NCBI GenBank assembly: GCA_028876395.1
Contig: JAGWRX010000194.1
Span: forward strand, 1-61,286
Origin: Acidobacteriota bacterium
Lineage (GTDB): Bacteria; Acidobacteriota; Terriglobia; Terriglobales; Acidobacteriaceae
Direction of reading: 5' to 3'
Length of the DNA stretch: 61,286 nucleotides
The position numbers and the translations under genes were made by a program. Below, one piece after another: positions 44,534-53,480 of this stretch. Below the pieces are notes generated by a model. That model made no database searches. It was given only the letters and a program-made list of their open reading frames with translations, and had not been told where the DNA came from. Each line of letters begins with the position of its first letter. The first letter of the stretch is position 1.

Positions 44534-45613
44534 ATGAGGACGCATTTCATTCAGCGCAGTACGAGTAACAGGCATGGCTCGATGCGGCTGCTCGGCCGCG
44601 GCCTGTGTATTTGCGTACTGGCAGCCGGCTTCTGCGCGGCTCCAGCGCAGGCGCAGGACGATCAGCTGAACAAGGTGCATGTGACGCCGCCTCCGGCCGC
44701 CGCGCCCGCCAAGGGAGCACCCGCAGGAGCTGAAGCGCCGCCCCTCACTGGCACTGCGGCTCTCAAGGCGCGTCCCGGCTCACTCATCCGCATGAATGTG
44801 GACATGGTGCTGATTCCGGTCACGGTGACAGATCCCATGAACCGCCTGGTCACCGGCCTCGAAGAGGAAGACTTCCAGATTTTCGAGAACAACTCGAAAC
44901 AGAAGATCCGCTCTTTTGCCAGCGAGGACGCGCCGGTTTCCATCGGCATCATCTTTGACCTTTCCGGCTCCATGACCTCGAAGCTGCTCCGCGCCAAAGC
45001 GTCGATCGTCCAGTTCATCAAGACCGCGAATCCCGAGGACGAGTTCTTTGTGATCGGATTCAACGACCGGCCTGAGCTGATCGAGGACTTCACCAGCTCG
45101 GTGGAGGATATTCAGGCCCGCCTGGCCACGGTACACAGCGGTCATCGCACCGCGCTCTTGGATGCCATCTATTTCGGCATGAAGAAGATGCAGCAGGCGC
45201 GGCACCAGCGCAGGGCGTTGCTCGTGGTCTCAGATGGCGGCGACAACCGCTCCCGCTACACCGAGGGCGAGGTGCGCTCGCAGGTGCGCGAGTCGAACGT
45301 GGAGATTTATGCGATCGGCATTTTCGATCCCTATGCCCCCACCCCCGAGGAGCGTACCGGCCCCCAGTTGCTGGATGAAGTCAGCACGGAGACGGGCGGA
45401 CGGCTGTTTCGCGTGGACGATCTCTCTGAGATGAGCGACATCGCCGAGAAGATTTCCACCGAGCTGCGCAACCAGTATGTGATTGGTTACACCCCCAAAG
45501 ACCTGACCCGCGACGGCAAGTGGCGTAAAGTGAAGGTGAAGCTCAGTCCTCCGTCGGGATTGCCACCACTCACGGTTCATGCTCGTACCGGCTACTATGC
45601 GCCTTTGCAATAA
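44534..45613 (+). CDS. Secreted VWFA-related protein (acidobacterial type), copy 1
   Basis: About 359 residues. A signal peptide (LCICVLAAGFCAAPAQAQ) is followed by a Pro/Ala linker, a strand-rich VTVTDPMNRLVTGLEEEDFQIFE segment, then a von Willebrand A domain with an intact MIDAS: IIFDLSGSMTSK (D-x-S-x-S), then VVSDGGDNRS. It matches the 'VWFA-related Acidobacterial domain' proteins, which are numerous in this phylum and probably mediate surface or matrix contacts. Start ATG 44534 or 44582; both give the signal. The next gene is a paralogue overlapping the stop. Confidence 0.85.
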   Translation: MRTHFIQRSTSNRHGSMRLLGRGLCICVLAAGFCAAPAQAQDDQLNKVHVTPPPAAAPAKGAPAGAEAPPLTGTAALKARPGSLIRMNVDMVLIPVTVTDPMNRLVTGLEEEDFQIFENNSKQKIRSFASEDAPVSIGIIFDLSGSMTSKLLRAKASIVQFIKTANPEDEFFVIGFNDRPELIEDFTSSVEDIQARLATVHSGHRTALLDAIYFGMKKMQQARHQRRALLVVSDGGDNRSRYTEGEVRSQVRESNVEIYAIGIFDPYAPTPEERTGPQLLDEVSTETGGRLFRVDDLSEMSDIAEKISTELRNQYVIGYTPKDLTRDGKWRKVKVKLSPPSGLPPLTVHARTGYYAPLQ

Positions 45614-46664
45614 CGTGGTTTTTGCCATTCTCCTCTTCGCAACGGCGCTGCCGCTCCGGGCGCAACAGGCCCCCGGCAATGCTGCGCCCGGCCAGGCCCC
45701 TTCGCTGACCGAGGACCGCGACCCGGTGCGCTCGCCCGACACGGAGGCCCCAGAGACCTCCACCGGAGCACCTCTGCGCAAGGAGGGTGAGGGTTACATT
45801 CTCCGCACGGACGTGGAAGAAGTGGTGCTGAACGCCACTGTGCTTGAAGGCAATCGCATTGTCCAGGATCTGAAGAAGGATAACTTTCAGGTTTTTGAGG
45901 ACGGCGTAAAGCAGAACATCATCAGCTTCCAGCACACTGACCTGCCGGTCTCCATCGCGCTCGTCGTAGATAACTCGGGGTCCATGTCAAAGAAGCGCCC
46001 GGCGGTGAACAAGAGCACGCTGGACCTGATTGCCGCCTCCAACCCGCAGGACGAGGCTTTCGTGGTGAACTTTTCCGACGAGGCCTACATCGATCAGGAC
46101 TTCACTTCGGACGTGAACAAGCTGCGCGACGGCCTGTCACACATCGAGTCGCGCGGTGGCACGGCGCTCTACGACGCCGTGGTGGCCTCGGCGGACAAGC
46201 TGGTGGCCGACGCCAAGCGGCCCAAGCAGGTGCTCATCCTGATTACCGACGGCGTGGACAACGCATCGACTCTTACCCTGGAGCAGACCATCCGACGCGT
46301 GCAGCAGCTTTCCGGGCCGGTTATTTACTCGATTGGATTGCTGTTTGGCGACGACATGAGCCGCGCCGAGGTGCGCCATGCGCGGCGGGCGCTGGAGATG
46401 CTTTCCACCGAGACCGGCGGCATTGCCTATTTTCCGCGTTCCATGGAGCAGGTGGATCAGATCGCCGCCGAGGTGGCGCGCGACATCCGCAGCCAGTACA
46501 CGATCGGTTACCACTCCACCAAGCCAACCACGGAGCCGGGCTTCCGCCGCGTGCTGCTGACCGCCGAGGCTCCGGGCATGGGCAAGCTCAATGTCCGCAC
46601 CCGCACCGGGTACTTTCCGGTGGTGCGCCTGCCCAAGAAGAATGGCGCAGCCGGGACGAAGTAA
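45597..46664 (+). CDS. Secreted VWFA-related protein (acidobacterial type), copy 2
   Basis: About 355 residues. The signal peptide (NNVVFAILLFATALPLRAQ) is followed by an acidic/Pro-rich linker, LNATVLEGNRIVQDLKKDNF and a VWA domain with MIDAS ALVVDNSGSMSKK and ILITDGVDNAST. The layout copies the preceding gene, so the two are tandem paralogues. It starts inside the last 17 bp of copy 1, implying translational coupling. ATG 45579 is an alternative start. Likely periplasmic or surface; no enzymatic motif. Confidence 0.85.
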   Translation: MRLCNNVVFAILLFATALPLRAQQAPGNAAPGQAPSLTEDRDPVRSPDTEAPETSTGAPLRKEGEGYILRTDVEEVVLNATVLEGNRIVQDLKKDNFQVFEDGVKQNIISFQHTDLPVSIALVVDNSGSMSKKRPAVNKSTLDLIAASNPQDEAFVVNFSDEAYIDQDFTSDVNKLRDGLSHIESRGGTALYDAVVASADKLVADAKRPKQVLILITDGVDNASTLTLEQTIRRVQQLSGPVIYSIGLLFGDDMSRAEVRHARRALEMLSTETGGIAYFPRSMEQVDQIAAEVARDIRSQYTIGYHSTKPTTEPGFRRVLLTAEAPGMGKLNVRTRTGYFPVVRLPKKNGAAGTK

Positions 46665-46726
46665 GGCGGGGCTCGAGCGCGATAAGCTGGTATCTGTACA
46701 CCGGAAGCCAGGAGCATCAGTTTTTC

Positions 46727-47875
46727 ATGTCCCCATACAAGTACTCGACCCTTGCTGTACACGCCGGGCAGCACCCGGACCCGCAGACAGGCGCGGTGAA
46801 TGTGCCTGTTTATCTTTCCTCGACCTTTGAACTCACCGGTATCGGCACGGACAAAGGCTGGGACTACTCGCGCGCCGGCAACCCCACGCGCGACCGGCTG
46901 GAAACGGCGCTGGCCGCGCTGGAAGGCGGCACGAGCGGCCACGCATTCGCCAGCGGCATGGCGGCGATCTCGGCACTGGTGGCCATGCTGCGCGCCGGCG
47001 ATCACGTGGTGTGTTCGCACAACGTCTATGCGGGCACCGTGCGGCTGTTCAACCAGATCGTGAGCCACTACGGCATCGATATCGAATATGTGGATACCAG
47101 CAACCTGGACGCAGTGGCCGCTGCCATCCGGCCCAACACCAAGCTGATTCATATTGAGACGCCGAGCAATCCGCTCATGGTGCTGAGCGACATCGCCGCC
47201 ATCAGCGAGATTGCCCACGCGAAGGGCGTGGAGGTGAGCGTGGACAACACCTTCATGTCGCCTGTGTTGCAGAGCCCGCTGGCGCTGGGCGCGGACATCG
47301 TGATGCACTCCACTACGAAATATTTGAATGGCCACTCGGACGGCATTGGCGGAGCGCTGATCGGCTCCAAGCCGGAGCACAAGGAGCGATTTCTGCTGGT
47401 GCAGAAGGCGGCGGGCGCGATTCTTTCGCCCTTCGAGTGCTACCTGGTGCTGCGCGGCATCAAGACGATGCCCCTGCGGATTAAGCAGCACGAGGAAAAC
47501 GGCCGCGCGGTGGCGGAGTATCTTGCCGCGCACCCCAAGGTGAGCCGGCTGGCCTATCCGGGGCTTAAGAGCCATCAGCAATATGAGCTGGCCGTGAAGC
47601 AGCAGAAGGGCTTCGGCTCGATGCTGAGCTTTGATATCGGCACGCGCGAGGCGGCCGGGCGGTTCCTGGGCGCTATGAAGATTTTCCTGAATGCCGAGTC
47701 GCTGGGCGGGGTGGAGTCGCTGGCCTCGCACTCGGCCACCACCACCCATGCGGCCCTGAGCGATGCGGAGCGGGAAGCGGCTGGCATCACGCAGGGAACG
47801 ATCCGGCTCTCCATCGGCATCGAGGACAAGGAAGACCTGATTGCCGACCTGGAACAGGCCCTGGCTGCGGTGTAA
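46727..47875 (+). CDS. metB: Cystathionine gamma-synthase/lyase-like PLP enzyme
   Basis: 382 residues. YSRAGNPTRDRLE, GHAFASGMAAISAL, DNTFMSPVLQSPL and HSTTKYLNGHSD (PLP Lys in STTKY) are the signatures of the Cys/Met-metabolism PLP enzymes. It would form or cleave cystathionine. Synthase, gamma-lyase and O-acetylhomoserine sulfhydrylase cannot be separated by eye; length and GAGNPT-type motif favour MetB. tsaB begins 9 bp downstream. Confidence 0.9.
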   Translation: MSPYKYSTLAVHAGQHPDPQTGAVNVPVYLSSTFELTGIGTDKGWDYSRAGNPTRDRLETALAALEGGTSGHAFASGMAAISALVAMLRAGDHVVCSHNVYAGTVRLFNQIVSHYGIDIEYVDTSNLDAVAAAIRPNTKLIHIETPSNPLMVLSDIAAISEIAHAKGVEVSVDNTFMSPVLQSPLALGADIVMHSTTKYLNGHSDGIGGALIGSKPEHKERFLLVQKAAGAILSPFECYLVLRGIKTMPLRIKQHEENGRAVAEYLAAHPKVSRLAYPGLKSHQQYELAVKQQKGFGSMLSFDIGTREAAGRFLGAMKIFLNAESLGGVESLASHSATTTHAALSDAEREAAGITQGTIRLSIGIEDKEDLIADLEQALAAV

Positions 47876-47884
47876 TGGCGCAAC

Positions 47885-48574
47885 ATGCGTGATCCTCTGC
47901 TTCTGCTTGGCATCGATACCTGCGGGCCGTCCGGCTCAGTCGCTCTCGGGCGGCTGACCGGGCAGCGCGTGGAGATTCTTGGCCAGACGGAGCTTGCCGG
48001 GCGCACATACTCCTCCACGCTGCTGGCGGCGGTGGGCGAGCTGCTGGCCCGGCACGGTGCGGACGTAAAGGCACTGGGGGCTATTGTCGCCGTGTCTGGG
48101 CCGGGCAGCTTTACCGGCGTCCGCGTGGGCCTCAGCGCCGCAAAGGGGCTGGCCGAGGCCGGGGGTATTCCGGTCGTGGCCGTCTCGCGGTTGGAGCTGC
48201 TGGCGTGGAAGGCCAAGACACCGTCAGCGGCGCTCGATGCGCATCGCCACGAGGTTTTTCTGTATCTGGGAAGACTGGGCGCAGAGCCGCAGGAGTTGCT
48301 TGCAGGCGCCACGGAGCTTGCGGCCATCCATCTTCCGCTTACGCCGGTTGCCGTGTGCGACGAGGGCGCCGCTGTGCTGCTTGCCGCAGCCTGGCCGGGT
48401 GCCGGACTGGCCCGGGTAACGGCGCCCACAGCGGCGGATGCGCTGGAGGTTGCGGCGCCGCAGATTCTAGCCGGGCAGTTTGCGGACCTCGCACTGCTGG
48501 ACGGGCACTACCTGCGCCGTTCCGATGCGGAGATCTTCGGCGAACCGGCCGCCCAGGGGCTGCCGCGCGTATGA
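47885..48574 (+). CDS. tsaB: tRNA threonylcarbamoyladenosine biosynthesis protein TsaB
   Basis: 229 residues. LLGIDTCGPSGSVALG, then VAVSGPGSFTGVRVGLSAAKGLA and DAHRHEVFLYLG are diagnostic. TsaB is the inactive kinase-fold partner of TsaD in forming t6A37 on ANN-decoding tRNAs. Its stop overlaps the rimI ATG (ATGA), the conserved bacterial tsaB-rimI pairing. The C-terminal region is short, as normal for the family. Confidence 0.93.
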   Translation: MRDPLLLLGIDTCGPSGSVALGRLTGQRVEILGQTELAGRTYSSTLLAAVGELLARHGADVKALGAIVAVSGPGSFTGVRVGLSAAKGLAEAGGIPVVAVSRLELLAWKAKTPSAALDAHRHEVFLYLGRLGAEPQELLAGATELAAIHLPLTPVAVCDEGAAVLLAAAWPGAGLARVTAPTAADALEVAAPQILAGQFADLALLDGHYLRRSDAEIFGEPAAQGLPRV

Positions 48575-49047
48575 GCCCCGTCGCGCGCGAAGCCCGGATT
48601 CGCCCCATGACGGCCGCAGACCTCGACCGGGTCATCGAAATTGCAGCGAGTTTGAGCCAGGCTCCGCACTGGCCGCGTGAGGTCTATGCGGCTGCGCTCG
48701 ACGCGGATGCGGCGCCGAGACGCATCGCCCTGGTGGCCGAGGATGCGGCGAGCGGTATCACTGCCGGTTTCGCCATGGCCAGCCTCACGCCGCCCGAGGC
48801 CGAGCTGGAGACGATTGCCGTGGCCGCCGGCTTGCAGCGGCGCGGCCTGGCTCGCCAGCTTTTTCAGACACTGGCCCGCGCGCTCCGCCAGCAGCAGGTA
48901 AGGGTGACCCTGCTGGAGGTGCGTGCGTCCAATGAGCAGGCACTGGCATTCTACCGCGCGCTCGGATTTGAGGCGGCCGGTCGTCGACGGCGCTACTACG
49001 CTGATCCGATTGAAGATGCGGCTCTGATGCGTCTCGTGCTCGATTGA
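48571..49047 (+). CDS. rimI: Ribosomal-protein-alanine N-acetyltransferase RimI (GNAT)
   Basis: 158 residues. The GNAT fold is shown by IRPMTAADLDRVIEIAASL, LETIAVAAGLQRRGLARQLF (acetyl-CoA loop Q-x-x-G-x-A) and NEQALAFYRALGFEAAGRRR. It acetylates the N-terminus of ribosomal protein S18 in other bacteria. It overlaps tsaB by 4 bp. In-frame codons continue upstream inside tsaB and were not used. Confidence 0.92.
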   Translation: MSPVAREARIRPMTAADLDRVIEIAASLSQAPHWPREVYAAALDADAAPRRIALVAEDAASGITAGFAMASLTPPEAELETIAVAAGLQRRGLARQLFQTLARALRQQQVRVTLLEVRASNEQALAFYRALGFEAAGRRRRYYADPIEDAALMRLVLD

Positions 49048-49211
49048 CCTGGCGCAAGCCAGCCGAGGGCTCCGGATGGTGATGTGCGTCACGCTTGTCA
49101 GGCCAAAACGCCAAAATCCACAGACCCAGAGCATTTTCATGCGCTTCCCGCTTGCCGTCTGGCAGGCGGTGGAGATATATGTAAATGTTCTGAAGCCTAC
49201 GGAGGTGCTTG

Positions 49212-49421
49212 ATGGATGAGATAAAGGATTCCACGCTGAGCGAAGAAATCGATCGCCTGCACGCCGAACACCATCGCTACGCTCAGCGTTTGGAAGAGCT
49301 GCTTCAAAAGCCATATCTCTCCGAGGATGAACAACTCGAAGAGGTGCGTCTGAAGAAGCTGAAGCTGCACGCCAAGGACCTGATTTTCGCTCTGGAACAC
49401 CGCGCTGCTGCGGTAGCGTAG
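49212..49421 (+). CDS. DUF465 (YdcH-like) small coiled-coil protein
   Basis: 69 residues, almost wholly helical and charged: EEIDRLHAEHHRYAQRLEEL and LSEDEQLEEVRLKKLKLHAKD match the DUF465 helical hairpin. Function is unknown. GGAGG lies 6 nt before ATG 49212, so this start is chosen over the TTG three bases upstream. It stands alone between rimI and psd. Confidence 0.85.
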   Translation: MDEIKDSTLSEEIDRLHAEHHRYAQRLEELLQKPYLSEDEQLEEVRLKKLKLHAKDLIFALEHRAAAVA

Positions 49422-49530
49422 GGCTTTCTCAGGCAATTGGCTGAAGTGGACAATTGGTGGAACGGCGGCCTGAACCGCTCTGAAGGGCGGGTGCGTGTAT
49501 ATCTGGCGTACGCTGCCCGTGATTCAACCG

Positions 49531-49536
49531 TATAAT
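49531..49536 (+). promoter_or_regulatory. Perfect -10 hexamer (TATAAT) before psd
   Basis: TATAAT ends 12 bases before the psd ATG, so the transcript would have a very short or no leader. No matching -35 is seen at 17 bp, so the call is tentative. Confidence 0.4.
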
Positions 49537-49547
49537 CGTTGGGGACT

Positions 49548-50177
49548 ATGGTTCGTGACGGTTACATATACGGTTTGAGTCTGCTGGCGGTGGCCGCTGC
49601 GGTGGCGTGGGCGACGCACGGCTGGTTGTGGGCAATTGTGCCCGTGCTCCTGGCGGCGTTCTTTCTCTGGTTCTTCCGCGATCCCAAGCGGGAGATTCCC
49701 ACCGGCGAGGGGTTGATCGTGTCGCCCGGCGACGGGCTGGTGACGGAGACCGTCACGCTCGCCACGCCGGAAGGTCCGCGGCAGCGCATCAGCATTTTTC
49801 TCAGCGTATTTGACGTGCATGTGAACCGTTCGCCCATCAGCGGCGTTCTCACGTCGGTTCGCTATCAAAAGGGCTTATATCTGAATGCGATGAATCCGGC
49901 CTCAGCAGACCGCAACGAGCAGAACATCGTGACGGTGCGGGGCGAGGGCATCGAGGTTGTCTTCAAGCAGATCGCCGGCCTGCTGGCGAGGCGCATTGTG
50001 TTCAACCTTCGCGAGGGCGACAATGTGGCGCGCGGGCAGCGGGTGGGCCTCATCAAGTTCGGTTCACGCGTGGATGTGCTGCTGCCTGCGGAGGCCGTGC
50101 TGCACGTGAAGACGGGTCAGCGGGTGCGCGGCGGCGCAAGCATTCTGGCCGTCATGCCCGAGGGAAAGCGCGCGTGA
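49548..50177 (+). CDS. psd: Phosphatidylserine decarboxylase
   Basis: 209 residues, the short form. Two N-terminal helices are followed by [40 protein letters not shown] and the self-cleavage site KFGSRVDV, where the Ser of GS becomes the pyruvoyl group. It makes phosphatidylethanolamine at the inner membrane. Its stop overlaps the GTG of pssA, which supplies its substrate. ATG 49548 is used; a TTG at 49539 is also in frame. Confidence 0.93.
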   Translation: MVRDGYIYGLSLLAVAAAVAWATHGWLWAIVPVLLAAFFLWFFRDPKREIPTGEGLIVSPGDGLVTETVTLATPEGPRQRISIFLSVFDVHVNRSPISGVLTSVRYQKGLYLNAMNPASADRNEQNIVTVRGEGIEVVFKQIAGLLARRIVFNLREGDNVARGQRVGLIKFGSRVDVLLPAEAVLHVKTGQRVRGGASILAVMPEGKRA

Positions 50178-51055
50178 GCCGCACCGATCCCACCCAGGCC
50201 AAAGCCAACGCGCGCGCCCGGCTGCGACGCGGCATGTTTCTGTTGCCGTCGCTGTTTACCGCGGGGAACATCGGTGCCGGCTACTACTCGATTACCCAGA
50301 CGATTGCTGCGATCAGCGGCAACGCGGAGCTGCATCTGGACTGGGCGGCCATCGCCATACTCGTTGCCATCCCGCTCGACGCTCTGGATGGTCGCATTGC
50401 CCGCATGACCAACACGTGCAGCGACTTCGGCAAGGAACTGGATTCGCTTGCCGATGTGATTACATTCGGTGTGGCGCCCAGCCTTCTGGCCTTCATCTGG
50501 GGTTTCCATTTCCTGCCCGACTCGATCAATGCACATCTGCGGCAGCATCTGATGCAGGCAGGAGCCTTCTTCTGTTTTCTTTACCTCATTGGCGGGGCCT
50601 CGCGACTGGCGCGGTTCAACATCAGCCACGACGCGCAGCCGCGCAACCCGGGGAGGCCTGACCGCAAGTACTTCGTAGGAATGCCCATTCCCGCGGCGGC
50701 TGGCCTGCTGGCGTCCACCGTCCACCTTTGCTACGGCATTCCCGTGCAGGCCTGGTGGATTGCCATTCCCTGGCTTATCCTTGTGGGTCTTACGGGCTTC
50801 CTGATGGTGAGCACCTGGCGCTTCTGGTCCGGCAAGGAGATTAACCTTGCCGGCAAACATCCCTTTCAGCTGCTGCTGCTGATTGCAATTGTGCTGTATG
50901 CCGTCGCCCGCTATTCACAAGTGGTGCTGTTTGCGGTTGCGCTGGTGTACATGTTCTCCGGTATCTGGGCACGGGCGGCTTACTCATGGTCGCGCCGGCG
51001 GCGGCGCAGACCTGCCGACATGCCTGAAGCACACGCGCCGGAGCGGGTTCGATGA
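50174..51055 (+). CDS. pssA: CDP-diacylglycerol-serine O-phosphatidyltransferase
   Basis: 293 residues with about eight helices. The CDP-alcohol phosphatidyltransferase motif is seen at [18 protein letters not shown], ending KELDSLAD (D-x2-D-G-x2-A-R...G-x3-D-x3-D). It forms phosphatidylserine, then used by psd, to which it is joined by a GTGA overlap. The C-terminus is basic and cytoplasmic ([12 protein letters not shown]). GTG start. Confidence 0.93.
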   Translation: MSRTDPTQAKANARARLRRGMFLLPSLFTAGNIGAGYYSITQTIAAISGNAELHLDWAAIAILVAIPLDALDGRIARMTNTCSDFGKELDSLADVITFGVAPSLLAFIWGFHFLPDSINAHLRQHLMQAGAFFCFLYLIGGASRLARFNISHDAQPRNPGRPDRKYFVGMPIPAAAGLLASTVHLCYGIPVQAWWIAIPWLILVGLTGFLMVSTWRFWSGKEINLAGKHPFQLLLLIAIVLYAVARYSQVVLFAVALVYMFSGIWARAAYSWSRRRRRRPADMPEAHAPERVR

Positions 51056-51087
51056 GACCCTCATAGTTTTCCCAACAAAGAAGAAGG

Positions 51088-52119
51088 ATGCCTGTGTACA
51101 AGATTGCCATTGCCGGTGCCTCCACCCTGCTGGGCAAGGAGTTGAAGGAAGCACTTTCCGATTCGCCGCTGGCGGCAGCCAGCTTTGTGTTGCTGGACGA
51201 AGATTCCGCGCTGGGCCAGTTGGATCAGGTGGGTGACGAAGTGACCTTCGTGCAGGCCATCGGCCCGGACGCCTTTGATCATGTGGATTTCACGTTCTTC
51301 TGCGGCACGGAAGATCTGACCCGCAAGCACTGGCGTCAGGCGCTCAGGGCCGGTTCCACGGTGCTGGACCTCTCCGGCGGGCTGGACCAGGAGTCGGGCG
51401 TGCTGGTGCGCGCTCCGTGGATTGGCTCGGACGCAGCCAGCGCCGACCTGTTTACGCCCGCGGTGGTCCCGGCTCACTCTGCTGCTCTGGCTCTGGCGCT
51501 GGTGATGGAGCGGCTGCTGCAGGCGGCGCCGGTAAGGATGGCGGCTGCCACGCTGCTGCTGCCTGCCAGCGAGTTCGGCCGGGGCGCAATGGATGAGCTG
51601 CACCAGCAGACCGTGAGTCTGCTCAGCTTCCAGGGGATGCCGCGGGCCATCTACGATGCGCAGGCAGCCTATAATCTGCTCTCCGGGCTGGGTGAAAGCG
51701 CCACCGCCAATCTTGGTGTGGTGGAGGCGCGGGTTCGCCGGCACCTTGCCGCGCTGGCCGGCAAACGCTGGCCCGCGCTGTCCCTTCAGGCGATTCATGC
51801 GCCGGTCTTTCACGGTCACACGTTTTCGGTCGTCGTCGAGCTGGAGAGGTCCGTGGAAATCTCCGCGCTGGAAGAGGCTTTGAGCGGCGACCATCTTGAC
51901 CTTGTGCTGGAGGATACAGATTCGCCCTCAAACCTGGCCGCCACCGGGCAGAATGATGTGCTGGTCCGGCTGCGGCCGGAGCCGGGCGGGCGCAACCCGG
52001 CGGAGGCCTCGCGGCTGTGGCTGTGGGCTGCCTCAGACAATCTGCGCCTGTACGCGCAGAATGCCGTGGAGTGCGCCATGGACCTGCGCCGGCTGCGGCC
52101 GCAGGGTGCGGTGCAGTAG
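51088..52119 (+). CDS. Aspartate-semialdehyde dehydrogenase-like protein without the catalytic Cys
   Basis: 343 residues. YKIAIAGASTLLGKELKEAL is the NADP-binding start and IHAPVFHGHTFSVVVELE is the Asd substrate motif with its His. Where Asd has P-N-C-S with the thiol nucleophile, this protein has VVPAHSAALALA, so Cys is replaced by His. The later core lacks the usual Asd blocks. It resembles Usg-type Asd paralogues, which are not dehydrogenases. Its role is unknown. It follows pssA by 32 bp, with AAGAAGG before the ATG. Confidence 0.8.
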   Translation: MPVYKIAIAGASTLLGKELKEALSDSPLAAASFVLLDEDSALGQLDQVGDEVTFVQAIGPDAFDHVDFTFFCGTEDLTRKHWRQALRAGSTVLDLSGGLDQESGVLVRAPWIGSDAASADLFTPAVVPAHSAALALALVMERLLQAAPVRMAAATLLLPASEFGRGAMDELHQQTVSLLSFQGMPRAIYDAQAAYNLLSGLGESATANLGVVEARVRRHLAALAGKRWPALSLQAIHAPVFHGHTFSVVVELERSVEISALEEALSGDHLDLVLEDTDSPSNLAATGQNDVLVRLRPEPGGRNPAEASRLWLWAASDNLRLYAQNAVECAMDLRRLRPQGAVQ

Positions 52120-52144
52120 GTCTCTCCGTTTCTTTTCCTCGCTG

Positions 52145-53305
52145 TCAGCGCGCTCCGCAGCGGGTCCATACCTGCTCGATATAGCTGTCGGTCATTCCGG
52201 CGATGTAGTCGGCAACGGTGCGCGCCAGGCCCTCAGCGGGAATATCGGCGCGATGGTCTTCAGGCAGCAGACCCGGGTCGGCTATGAGCATCGCAAACAG
52301 TCCCTCGACCACCTCATGAGCGTGGCGGTGAGCCTCGGTCATGCCGGGTGAGTTGTAGAAGTTGGCATAAAGGAACTGTTTGGCGGCGGCGCGGTCGGCT
52401 TCCATCGCAGGGCTCAGGACGGCCAGTCTTTCGGGCGCCCGGCGGATTTCATCAAGAGTGGCGGCGCCCACTGCCGCCAGGCGAAGGCGCACCTGATTCA
52501 TCAGGTCGGTCACCAGAGCGTTCAGAACGCGCCTGAGCGCTTCATTCACGGTCAGCTTGAGCGGAGCGGCTGGATACAGTCGGAGCACGTCGTCGTGGAA
52601 AGGGCGGAACAGAGACACGCCTTCGCGCACCTGTTCGAGTGAAAGAATGCCGGAATCCAGCCCGTCGTCGAGGTCGGCTGTCAGGTAGGCAATCTCGTCG
52701 GCCAGATCGATCAGCTGGGCTTCCAGCGGAGGTTGCCGGTCGAGGAAGTACTCGGCCAGCTCCGGGTGTTCGGTCGCGGAATAGTCGCGGGAGTGCTTGA
52801 TGATGCCCTCGCGTACGGCGAGGGTCAGGTTCAAGCCGCGAAAGCCCGCATACCGCTGCTCAAACCATGTGACGATGCGCAGCGCATGCAGGTTGTGATC
52901 GAAGCTCAGCCCATGGGCTGCGAGTGCGCGGCCGAGAGCCTTTTCGCCGGCATGGCCAAAGGGTGGGTGGCCGATATCGTGCGCCAGCGCCAGGGCCTCT
53001 GCCAGTTCCGCGTTCAGTCCCAGAGCGTGAGCCAGGGTGCGGGAAATCTGCGCCACTTCCAGCGTATGCGTGAGGCGGCTCCGGAAGTGGTCCCCCGGAG
53101 GGTCGCTGGCCAGTCGGGAAAAGACCTGGGTCTTCCCGGCCAGACGGCGAAAGGCGCGGGCATGCAGGATGCGTGCGGTGTCCCGGGCAAAAGGCGTGCG
53201 GTAGGGGTGAGGTGGCTCGTTGTGCGCGCGCCGGGCAAGTTCGCCGCTTCCGTCCACGGCAATGCCAGGGGGTAATATGGCAGCCGGCTTGGATGCTTCG
53301 GTCAT
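52145..53305 (-). CDS. dgt: dGTP triphosphohydrolase-like HD-domain protein
   Basis: 386 residues. RLTHTLEVAQISRTLAH and ALAHDIGHPPFGHAGEKAL are the H...HD motif of dGTPases, with RNAFRRL-like HARAFRRLAGKTQVF earlier and YLTADLDDGLD later. It hydrolyses dNTPs to deoxynucleosides and PPPi; the family prefers dGTP. The IS1-like element sits 110 bp upstream of its start, in the probable promoter region, so it may be affected. Confidence 0.9.
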   Translation of the reverse strand: MTEASKPAAILPPGIAVDGSGELARRAHNEPPHPYRTPFARDTARILHARAFRRLAGKTQVFSRLASDPPGDHFRSRLTHTLEVAQISRTLAHALGLNAELAEALALAHDIGHPPFGHAGEKALGRALAAHGLSFDHNLHALRIVTWFEQRYAGFRGLNLTLAVREGIIKHSRDYSATEHPELAEYFLDRQPPLEAQLIDLADEIAYLTADLDDGLDSGILSLEQVREGVSLFRPFHDDVLRLYPAAPLKLTVNEALRRVLNALVTDLMNQVRLRLAAVGAATLDEIRRAPERLAVLSPAMEADRAAAKQFLYANFYNSPGMTEAHRHAHEVVEGLFAMLIADPGLLPEDHRADIPAEGLARTVADYIAGMTDSYIEQVWTRCGAR

Positions 53306-53406
53306 CGTGGATGGGCGCTCGCCGCTCAGGTCTGGTTATACCGCAAACGGGGCTGCCCGCGTGTTCCGAGCCGCCATCCACCTCGCAGCATCGCCGGCAA
53401 AGTGGG

Positions 53407-53414
53407 CGATAACT
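53407..53414 (+). repeat. Left target-site duplication of the IS1-like element
   Basis: CGATAACT immediately precedes the left inverted repeat and recurs exactly at 55181-55188 right after the other end. An 8-bp duplication fits IS1-family insertion (8-9 bp) and shows both ends of one insertion. Confidence 0.93.
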
Positions 53415-53431
53415 GGTACTGGTCAAGTTTG
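53415..53431 (+). repeat. Left terminal inverted repeat (IRL)
   Basis: GGTACTGGTCAAGTTTG; the reverse complement is found exactly at 55164-55180. Confidence 0.95.
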
Positions 53432-53480
53432 AAATCCACAGGCTGTTGCAATCTTGCGCGGGTGCGCCGATGATTGAAGC

